Positions 22,381 to 29,146 of a stretch of DNA of 29,146 nt are shown here, piece after piece. Below the pieces are notes generated by a model, which searched no databases, was not told where the DNA came from, and saw only the letters and a list, made by a program, of their open reading frames with translations. A program made the translations under genes and the position numbers. The stretch's first letter is position 1, and every line of letters starts with the position of its first letter. Source of the DNA: an uncultured Fusobacterium sp. (GTDB lineage: Bacteria > Fusobacteriota > Fusobacteriia > Fusobacteriales > Fusobacteriaceae); contig NZ_CAJKIS010000030.1 of the NCBI RefSeq assembly GCF_905200055.1, positions 1 to 29,146 of the forward strand, written 5' to 3'.

Positions 22381-25047
22381 TTAAAGTCTTCCACAACAGT
22401 TTTTATATTTTTTTCCACTTCCACAAGGGCACGGATCGTCACCTTTGATCTCTCCATCTGCTCCTGCTTCTACTTCTTCACTATTATCTTTCACTCTTGT
22501 TACTTCTTCTTTTGGTGTCATCTCTTCCTCTGGAGATTTAATAATTACTTTAAATAGGAATGATGTTGTTTGTTCTTTTATTGTTTCAAGCATCTTTTCA
22601 TATAGTTCTCCTGAAAGTAGTTTGTATTCTACGATAGGATCTCTTTGTCCATATGCTCTTAAATATATTCCCTCTCTTAATCCATCTAGTGATTTTAGAT
22701 GTTCTCTCCATCTTGAATCTACTACTTCAAATAGAATATATTTTTCTAATCTTCTCATCATATCAGAACCTATTCTATTTTCTTTTTCCTCATACTCTTT
22801 TACAATTTCATTATATAGTTTTTCACTATAATTTTCAATACTTGTAGATTTATACTCATTTAGATCGTTGATAGTATATCCATATCTTTCATGTAAGAAA
22901 TCTGCAAGTCCTTGGATATCCCAATCCTCTTTATATTCTCCAACAAATCTTTCAACAACAGCTTTATGAATTGTATCTCTTAACATATGAAGTATTGTTT
23001 CTTTTAAGTCATCTTTTAACATAGCTTCATTTCTACTTGCATAAATCGCTGTTCTTTGTTTATTCATTACATCGTCAAACTCAAGAAGATTTTTTCTAAT
23101 TCCAAAGTTTCTTGATTCAATCTTAGTTTGTGCATTAGCAATAGCCTTATTGATCATTGAGTGAGTAATAGGTTCTCCCTCTGGAAGTCCTAATTTTTCC
23201 ATTACAGTTTTTACTCTATCTGATCCAAACAATCTCATTAGATCATCTTCTAATGATAGATAGAATTCAGATGCTCCTGGGTCTCCTTGTCTTCCTGCTC
23301 TTCCTCTTAATTGGTTATCTATTCTTCTAGACTCATGTCTTTCTGTTCCTAGGATAAATAATCCTCCAAGAGCCATTACTTTTTCTCTTTCAGCATCACA
23401 TTGAACCTTATATTTTTCTAATACTTCATTATAGTTTTCAGCATCTCTACTTCCAACTTCTTCAATTGCTAAGAATTCTGGGTTACCTCCAAGCATAATA
23501 TCTGTTCCTCTACCTGCCATGTTTGTAGCAATAGTAACAGCTCCGTATCTTCCTGCTTGAGCTACTATTTCAGCCTCTTTAGCATGGAACTTAGCATTTA
23601 ATACATTATGTGGTATCTTTTTAGCTTTTAAAAGTTCTGACAGATCTTCTGAACTTTTAATTGATATTGTACCAACAAGAACTGGTTGTCCTTTAGCATG
23701 TAGTTCTTCAATTCTAGCTATAATAGCGTTTATCTTCTCTTTATGAGTTTTATAAACTAAATCTGGATGATCTATTCTTTGTACTGGTTTATTTGTAGGT
23801 ATAACTATTACCTCAAGTCCATAAGTATGTACAAATTCAGCAGCTTCTGTTTCAGCAGTTCCTGTCATTCCTGAAAGTTTATTATACATTCTAAAGTAGT
23901 TTTGAAGTGTAATAGATGCAAGAGTTTGGTTTTCTCCAGCAATATTTACTCCCTCTTTAGCTTCAATAGCTTGGTGAAGTCCATCTGAATATCTTCTTCC
24001 TTCCATAGCTCTTCCAGTAAACTCATCTATAATTATTACTTGTCCCTCTCTTACAAGGTAATCTTTATCTCTTTTAAATAGCTCTTTAGCTTTTAAAGCT
24101 TGGTTTAAATAGTGAGTTAACTCTACATTTTCAGGAGAATATAGGTTGTCTATCTTTAGAAGTTTTTCAACTTTTGCTACTCCTTTTTCAGTAAGAACTA
24201 TATTCTTAGCCTTTTCATCAACTTCATAATCTCCCCATTTTTCAGGTGGAATATTCATCTCTTTTTTAGCTTTAACATCTTTTATTCCTTCAGTTTCATA
24301 ACTTCTACTTAACATAGAAACTATTTGATAGAATATCTTATACCATTTTGTTGTTTCAGTTGCAGCTCCTGAAATTATCAATGGAGTTCTAGCCTCATCA
24401 ATTAAAATTGAGTCAACTTCGTCAACTATACAATAGTTTAACTCTCTTTGAACCTTTTCATCTGCACTTGCAACCATGTTATCTCTTAAATAGTCAAAAC
24501 CAAACTCAGAGTTTGTTCCATATGTAATATCACTATTATACGCAGTTTTTCTAGCTTCTGTATTTAATCCATTTAAGATAACTCCTGAAGTTAATCCTAA
24601 GAATTCATATACTCTTCCCATCATATCTCTATCTCTAGCAGCTAGATAGTCGTTAACTGTGATGATGTGAACACCTTTTCCAGTTAAGGCATTTAAGTAA
24701 ACTGGACAAGTTGCCACAAGAGTTTTACCTTCCCCTGTCTTCATTTCAGTTATCTTTCCTTCATGAAGAACTATTCCCCCTATAAGTTGTACATCATAGT
24801 GTCTAAGTCCAAGAACTCTTTTTGATGCTTCTCTTACAGTTGCAAATGCTTCTGGAAGAATTGCATCAAGTGTCTCACCTTGTGATAATCTTTCTTTGAA
24901 ATAAGCTGTTTTTTCTCTAAGTTGTTCATCAGTAAGTTTTTGGAAATCTGGTTCAAGTTTATTGATAGCATCAACTATTTTTCTAATTCTCTTTATCTCT
25001 CTATCATTTTTAGTACCAAATATCTTTTTGAAAATTTCTCCTATCAT
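22381..25047 (-). CDS. secA: Preprotein translocase ATPase SecA
   Basis: The 888-residue motor drives proteins through SecYEG. Walker A is MKTGEGKTL (about 102-110) and the DEAD-type box is VDEVDSILIDEARTPL. The preprotein cross-linking, helical scaffold (RESRRIDNQLRGRAGRQGDPG) and C-terminal linker follow, ending in the zinc-binding SEC-C motif CPCGSGKKYKNCC. All parts are present and the length is normal. The ribosome site is AGAGGAA. The promoter lies upstream, in the gap behind ligA. Confidence 0.98.
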   Translation of the reverse strand: MIGEIFKKIFGTKNDREIKRIRKIVDAINKLEPDFQKLTDEQLREKTAYFKERLSQGETLDAILPEAFATVREASKRVLGLRHYDVQLIGGIVLHEGKITEMKTGEGKTLVATCPVYLNALTGKGVHIITVNDYLAARDRDMMGRVYEFLGLTSGVILNGLNTEARKTAYNSDITYGTNSEFGFDYLRDNMVASADEKVQRELNYCIVDEVDSILIDEARTPLIISGAATETTKWYKIFYQIVSMLSRSYETEGIKDVKAKKEMNIPPEKWGDYEVDEKAKNIVLTEKGVAKVEKLLKIDNLYSPENVELTHYLNQALKAKELFKRDKDYLVREGQVIIIDEFTGRAMEGRRYSDGLHQAIEAKEGVNIAGENQTLASITLQNYFRMYNKLSGMTGTAETEAAEFVHTYGLEVIVIPTNKPVQRIDHPDLVYKTHKEKINAIIARIEELHAKGQPVLVGTISIKSSEDLSELLKAKKIPHNVLNAKFHAKEAEIVAQAGRYGAVTIATNMAGRGTDIMLGGNPEFLAIEEVGSRDAENYNEVLEKYKVQCDAEREKVMALGGLFILGTERHESRRIDNQLRGRAGRQGDPGASEFYLSLEDDLMRLFGSDRVKTVMEKLGLPEGEPITHSMINKAIANAQTKIESRNFGIRKNLLEFDDVMNKQRTAIYASRNEAMLKDDLKETILHMLRDTIHKAVVERFVGEYKEDWDIQGLADFLHERYGYTINDLNEYKSTSIENYSEKLYNEIVKEYEEKENRIGSDMMRRLEKYILFEVVDSRWREHLKSLDGLREGIYLRAYGQRDPIVEYKLLSGELYEKMLETIKEQTTSFLFKVIIKSPEEEMTPKEEVTRVKDNSEEVEAGADGEIKGDDPCPCGSGKKYKNCCGRL

Positions 25048-25091
25048 CCTTTGATTCCTCTCTTTAATAATTATTATTCTGACACTTTATC

Positions 25092-25127
25092 AAGATATAT
25101 GCTACCATAAATCGGTCAGATAGTCAA
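25092..25127 (-). promoter_or_regulatory. Promoter of secA
   Basis: On the minus strand TTGACT (25122-25127) and TAGCAT (25099-25104) are spaced by 17 bases, with a TG extension ahead of the -10. Confidence 0.7.
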
Positions 25128-25156
25128 TCTAAGGTAATTATTTATCTAATTTTTTA

Positions 25157-27208
25157 TTACTTTTTTCCACAGATTTCTAAAAATTCATCTTCTGTTAAAA
25201 TTTTAACTGTTCCTAATTCTTGAGCTTTTTTCAACTTGCTTCCTGCTTTCTCCCCGATAATTAGATAATCAAGGTTTTTGCTTACTGCTGAAAGATTTTT
25301 TCCTCCAAGTTTTTCAATCTCCTCTTTTATCTCTTCCCTTTTAAAGTTTTTTAATGTCCCTGTAAACAAGAAAGTTTTTCCTTCAAAAATTCTCTCTTCA
25401 CTACTTTGCTCCTCTTTAACCTCTTGAGCAAATTGTAATCCATATCCTCTTAATACCTCTATTAATTGTATATTTTCACTATCTCTAAAGAAATCATAAA
25501 CCGCCTTTGCTCCCTTATCTCCAACACCATCTATTTCCATAAGTTCTTCTACACTCATATTCATAAGCTTATCTATATTTCCACTTGCATTAGCTAAAAG
25601 TTTTCCTGAATATTTTCCTATAAAAGGTATTCCTAAAGCATATAATACCTTTGAATAATCTCTTTTTTTACTTTCTTCAATTGATTCTAAAAGTTTTTCT
25701 ACACTTCTTTTTCCCATTTTTTCAATTTTAACTAACTCTTCTTCATGAGATTTAAGATTATATATATCACCTGCATTTTTTATAAAACCAAGCTCCAACA
25801 TTTTCTCAACCATCTTGCTACCAAAACCACTTATATTCATAGCATCTCTTGAAACAAAATACTCTATTCTTCCCTTTATCTTTCCAGGGCAATTTGGGTT
25901 AGTACACTTTATATCTACTTGCCCTTCCTCTCTAGCTACTGGACTTTGACAAACTGGACACTCTGTTGGTTCAACTATTTGAATTTCACTTCCATCTCTA
26001 AACTCTTTTATAGATTTTACAACTTGAGGTATTATCTCTGCTGCTTTCTCAATAAATACCTTATCTCCTATTCTAATATCTTTTCTCTCTATTTCATGGA
26101 AGTTGTGTAAGCTTGCTCTCTTTACCTTACTACCTGATAGAAGTACCTCTTCTAATTCTGCAACTGGAGTAACCTTTCCTGTTCTTCCAACTTGCCAAGT
26201 TACCCCTAACATTGTTGTTGTAACTTGTTTAGCTGGAAATTTATATGCTATTGCCCATCTCGGACTTTTTGTAGTATTTCCTAAAATATTCCAAAGCTCT
26301 AACTCATCAACTTTAATAACCATTCCATCAGTTTCATAATCAAGATTCTCTTTTTCTTTTTCCCAATAATCTATTCTCTTTTTCAACTTACTAGCTGACT
26401 CTAAAACCTCACATACCCCAGTTGTTTTAAATCCCAATTTTTCTAAAAATTTTATACTTTCACTATGAGTTTTAACCCCATATTTTTCTGCATCAACTAA
26501 GAAGTAGAAGTAGCTATCTAAACCTCTCTCTTTTATTATACTCGAATCTATCTGTCTTAAAGTTCCACTTGCAGCATTTCTAGGGTTGGCAAATACCTCT
26601 TCTCCAGCTTCCATTCTTCTCTCATTAAGCTTTAAGAAGTTACTTAAAGGTAGAACAATCTCCCCTCTTACTTCTAAATCTAAAGGCTCTGGTAATTCAT
26701 GTGGAATAGTTGCAATCTCCATAATATTCTCTGTTACATCTTCCCCTATTGCTCCATCTCCTCTAGTTACTCCCCTTACAAGTTTACCCTTCTCATATTG
26801 CACACTTATAGAAAGTCCATCTAATTTCAGTTCTAAAGCATATTTCAATTCTTTATCCTCTGGAATAAGTTTTCTTACTCTTTCAATAAAATCTCCTATC
26901 TCTCCCTCATTATATGTATTTGAAAGGCTCAACATAGGTTTCTTATGAGTTATCTTTTGAAACTTACTCTCTCTTAAATTTGTAGCTCCTACCTTTTCAG
27001 TTGGAGACTCTACATTTTTAAATTGTGGATATTCTTCTTCTAACTCTTTTAACTCCTTTATCAAATTATCATATTCCACATCTGAGATAAGACTTTCATT
27101 ATTAGTATAGTAATATTGGTTATATTTTAAAATATCTTCTCTCATCTTCTCAATTTTCTTCTTTATATTATCTAGGTTTTCACCAAAATTCAGTGTCATT
27201 TTTTCCAT
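25157..27208 (-). CDS. ligA: NAD-dependent DNA ligase
   Basis: The 683-residue replication and repair ligase has all its domains: Ia, adenylation domain with the AMP-binding lysine K128 in ELKLDG, OB fold, four-cysteine zinc finger (CPVC, CTNPNC), helix-hairpin-helix repeats and a C-terminal BRCT domain (about 605-683, FEGKTFLFTGTLKNFKREE). The start at 27208 is supported by AGGGAGAA. It is apparently a single-gene unit, divergent from the pyrophosphatase gene. Confidence 0.97.
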   Translation of the reverse strand: MEKMTLNFGENLDNIKKKIEKMREDILKYNQYYYTNNESLISDVEYDNLIKELKELEEEYPQFKNVESPTEKVGATNLRESKFQKITHKKPMLSLSNTYNEGEIGDFIERVRKLIPEDKELKYALELKLDGLSISVQYEKGKLVRGVTRGDGAIGEDVTENIMEIATIPHELPEPLDLEVRGEIVLPLSNFLKLNERRMEAGEEVFANPRNAASGTLRQIDSSIIKERGLDSYFYFLVDAEKYGVKTHSESIKFLEKLGFKTTGVCEVLESASKLKKRIDYWEKEKENLDYETDGMVIKVDELELWNILGNTTKSPRWAIAYKFPAKQVTTTMLGVTWQVGRTGKVTPVAELEEVLLSGSKVKRASLHNFHEIERKDIRIGDKVFIEKAAEIIPQVVKSIKEFRDGSEIQIVEPTECPVCQSPVAREEGQVDIKCTNPNCPGKIKGRIEYFVSRDAMNISGFGSKMVEKMLELGFIKNAGDIYNLKSHEEELVKIEKMGKRSVEKLLESIEESKKRDYSKVLYALGIPFIGKYSGKLLANASGNIDKLMNMSVEELMEIDGVGDKGAKAVYDFFRDSENIQLIEVLRGYGLQFAQEVKEEQSSEERIFEGKTFLFTGTLKNFKREEIKEEIEKLGGKNLSAVSKNLDYLIIGEKAGSKLKKAQELGTVKILTEDEFLEICGKK

Positions 27209-27243
27209 TATTTTCTCCCTTATATATCACTTTATTTTTGTAT

Positions 27244-27252
27244 ATTATATCA
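27244..27252 (-). promoter_or_regulatory. Extended -10 promoter of ligA
   Basis: On the minus strand TGATATAAT gives an extended consensus -10; no good -35 is seen at the normal spacing. Confidence 0.55.
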
Positions 27253-27273
27253 TGTTTTAGCAAATAATATTTG

Positions 27274-27302
27274 TTGAAGTTAAAAAAAAATGCTAAGATA
27301 TT
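27274..27302 (+). promoter_or_regulatory. Candidate promoter of the pyrophosphatase gene
   Basis: TTGAAG (27274-27279) and GATATT (27297-27302) are spaced by 17 bases, each with four of six consensus bases. The palindrome CAAATAATATTTG (27261-27273) lies between this promoter and the divergent ligA promoter. Confidence 0.45.
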
Positions 27303-27333
27303 CTAAAGAAATATATTGAGGAGGATTGTTGGT

Positions 27334-28950
27334 ATGGAACCTATTTTAATTTTTGGGCATAGACACCCAGACACAGATTCAATTTGTTCTTCTATTGCTC
27401 TTGCTGAATTAAAAAAAGAGATGGGAGTTACTGCTATTCCCTATCGTCTTGGAGATATAAATAAAGAGACAGAATTTGTTTTAAAACACTTTGGAGTAAA
27501 AACTCCTAAACTTTTAAAAACTGTAAGTGCACAAATATCAGACTTAACAAGTGTGGAGAAAACTGTTTTATCCTATGATGAATCTTTAAGATCTGCTTTG
27601 GATACTATGACTGTTGAAAACTTTTCCAGTCTTCCTGTTGTTGATGAAAAGAAACAATTAAAAGGGATGATTCATATTTCGGATATAGCCAATACATACT
27701 TAAATCTTGAACATTCAGACCTTTTTGGAAAATATAAAACAACTTTTGAAAACCTAAAAGATGTACTTGATGGAGTTATTGTAAGTGGAACTTATCCAAG
27801 TGGAATTATCACTGGAAATCTTAAAGCTATCTCTGAACTTGAAGATGTTACTCCAGGAGATATTGTTGTTACTACATCAATGGTTGATGGTATTGACCGT
27901 TCTATTAAAGCTGGAGCAAAAGTTATTATAGTTGCTTGTGAAGAAGATGATTTTATCAGTCCAAGAGTAACTTCAGATTGTGCTATTATGAGAGTTCATA
28001 CAAGCTTATTTAAAACTATTAGTTTAATTAGTCAATCTCTATCTCTATCTTCTATATTAACTAATGCTAAATTCTATTCTTTTAAGAAAGATGATTTTTT
28101 ACATGATATAAAAGATATTATGAAAGAGGCTACACAAACAAACTTCCCAGTTACAGAAAAAGATGGAACTGTTTATGGAACTATTAGAACTAAAAACTTA
28201 ATCAACTTTACTAGAAAACAAGTTATCTTAGTAGATCACAATGAGAGAGCTCACTCTGTTGATGGATTACAAGATGCTAAAATTCTTCAAGTTATAGATC
28301 ATCATAAATTTGGTAACTTTATAACTGATGAACCTGTTAAAATAAATGCTGAAATAGTAGGTTGTACATCTACTATTGTATATGAGCTTTTCAAAGATGC
28401 TAGAATTGTGCCTAGTAAAAAAGCTGCTGGACTTATGATGAGTGCTATTCTTTCTGATACACTATTATTTAAGTCTCCTACTTGCACTCAAAAGGATATT
28501 GATACAGTTAAAGAGCTTTCACAAATTTGTGAAATTCCTGACTATGAAGAATATGGAATGAATATGCTTATAGCTGGAACATCTTTAGCTAATAGAACTC
28601 CATTCGAAATTTTAACTACTGATATGAAAGAATTTTCAATGAATGGTATTCATATGGCTATTGCTCAAATAAATACAGTTGATGTAGCTGGAGTTTTAAG
28701 CAAACAAGTTGATCTTGAAAAAACTATGAAAGAGATAAATAAAAATGCTAATTACTCTATGTTTATCCTAGTAATTACAGATATTATTAAGTCTGGATCT
28801 TTTGCTATTGTTGTTGGAGATTTCCCAGAACTTGTAGAGAGAGCTTTCAGTGTAAAACTTGAAAATAATACTGCTTGGTTAGAAGGAGTAGTTTCTAGAA
28901 AGAAACAGGTAGTTCCTTTCTTAATGGCTGCTAGTCAAAGTTTAGAGTAA
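27334..28950 (+). CDS. ppaC: CBS/DRTGG-containing family II inorganic pyrophosphatase
   Basis: I start the gene at ATG 27334, nine bases behind GAGGAGG, not at the TTG at 27316, which lies at that ribosome site. The 538-residue product has the DHH fold: GHRHPDTDS at 8-16 (Mn ligands H9, D13, D15), VDHNE and DHHKFGNF (DHH motif), and a C-terminal DHHA2 part. Inserted after about residue 65 is a regulatory block, CBS-DRTGG-CBS, as in CBS-pyrophosphatases of clostridia, which respond to adenine nucleotides. It hydrolyses pyrophosphate and pulls biosynthetic reactions forward. It is the only large gene on the plus strand. Confidence 0.94.
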   Translation: MEPILIFGHRHPDTDSICSSIALAELKKEMGVTAIPYRLGDINKETEFVLKHFGVKTPKLLKTVSAQISDLTSVEKTVLSYDESLRSALDTMTVENFSSLPVVDEKKQLKGMIHISDIANTYLNLEHSDLFGKYKTTFENLKDVLDGVIVSGTYPSGIITGNLKAISELEDVTPGDIVVTTSMVDGIDRSIKAGAKVIIVACEEDDFISPRVTSDCAIMRVHTSLFKTISLISQSLSLSSILTNAKFYSFKKDDFLHDIKDIMKEATQTNFPVTEKDGTVYGTIRTKNLINFTRKQVILVDHNERAHSVDGLQDAKILQVIDHHKFGNFITDEPVKINAEIVGCTSTIVYELFKDARIVPSKKAAGLMMSAILSDTLLFKSPTCTQKDIDTVKELSQICEIPDYEEYGMNMLIAGTSLANRTPFEILTTDMKEFSMNGIHMAIAQINTVDVAGVLSKQVDLEKTMKEINKNANYSMFILVITDIIKSGSFAIVVGDFPELVERAFSVKLENNTAWLEGVVSRKKQVVPFLMAASQSLE

Positions 28951-28956
28951 ATAAAT

Positions 28957-29146
28957 AAACTATAATTTATCTAACTAAACTCAGTTATCTAGTACATCGC
29001 TAGGTTTTGACAAAGTATCTTTGCATTAGCGATTATTAATCAAGTTAAGTTATCTCTATTTCTTTTAAATATCAGCTAAATTCCATGTCAAAGAATAAAG
29101 AGAGAGTAGCACTCATCTGACTAAAATTCCGAAACTTGACTTCGTC
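28957..29146 (-). repeat. Structured intergenic repeat, right copy (runs off the window)
   Basis: In reverse complement this matches the left copy: 29056-29122 with 152-214 and 28957-29023 with 251-320, while the middle 29024-29055 differs. The pairing arms TTTGACA/TGTCAAA and both small hairpins are kept. 29099-29132 also matches 12-47 in direct orientation (AGAGAGAGT...ATCTGAC...TAAAATTCCGA), so the element continues beyond the window. It begins seven bases behind the pyrophosphatase stop codon. Confidence 0.8.

Overview
The window is a compact, very AT-rich, almost entirely minus-strand stretch of a Gram-negative anaerobe, most likely a Fusobacterium (varium/ulcerans/mortiferum-like). This rests on low GC, AtoDAE butyrate/acetoacetate genes, lipopolysaccharide heptose synthesis (hldD), several lipoproteins, clostridial-type promoters (TTGACA/TATAAT, strong GGAGG sites), and a CsoR-controlled copper operon. 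The genus is inferred from gene content, not from a marker gene. I see no tRNA, rRNA, IS element or CRISPR array.

Layout from left to right. (1) 1-325: one copy of a structured intergenic repeat; a second copy in inverted orientation closes the window at 28957-29146. (2) 384-2100: an envelope-stress operon read leftward: ECF sigma factor, one-pass putative anti-sigma factor, Spy/CpxP-like periplasmic protein, YwqK-type lipoprotein. (3) 2166-3645: ispG and an overlapping lipoprotein gene. (4) 3698-7347: miaB-rho-LysM/M23 peptidase operon with a clear promoter and terminator. (5) 7584-10976: atoE, an OGG2-type DNA glycosylase, atoD, atoA, again with clear promoter and terminator. (6) 11111-16500: copper operon copZ-copA-csoR-response regulator-histidine kinase; its CsoR homologue is a tandem two-domain fusion. 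(7) 16501-16995: a 495-base region without annotated genes that holds what looks like a complete type I toxin-antitoxin locus on the plus strand. (8) 16996-18342: a MATE efflux gene with a palindromic operator on its promoter. (9) 18527-21556: PHP phosphoesterase, hldD, uppP and a small membrane protein. (10) 21618-25047: secA and a lipoprotein. (11) 25157-27208: ligA. (12) 27334-28950: the only large plus-strand gene, a CBS/DRTGG family II pyrophosphatase.

The most interesting system is at 16655-16986. A 22-residue hydrophobic peptide (16831-16899) has a strong ribosome binding site, its own promoter and its own terminator. Just upstream, on the same strand, a small RNA of about 70 nt (start near 16690) has a consensus promoter and terminator. 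Its first 29 nt are complementary to the toxin translation start (28 pairs, two of them G.U, with one 1-nt bulge and one 6-nt loop). The toxin mRNA 5' end can pair with its own 3' region over 11 bp (16790-16800 with 16930-16940), and both terminator loops carry the self-complementary hexamer TTGCAA. Together these are the hallmarks of a type I toxin-antitoxin system, here with an unusual tandem same-strand layout. A second notable item is the tandem CsoR fusion: both halves keep the copper ligands, but only the first keeps the basic DNA-binding face.
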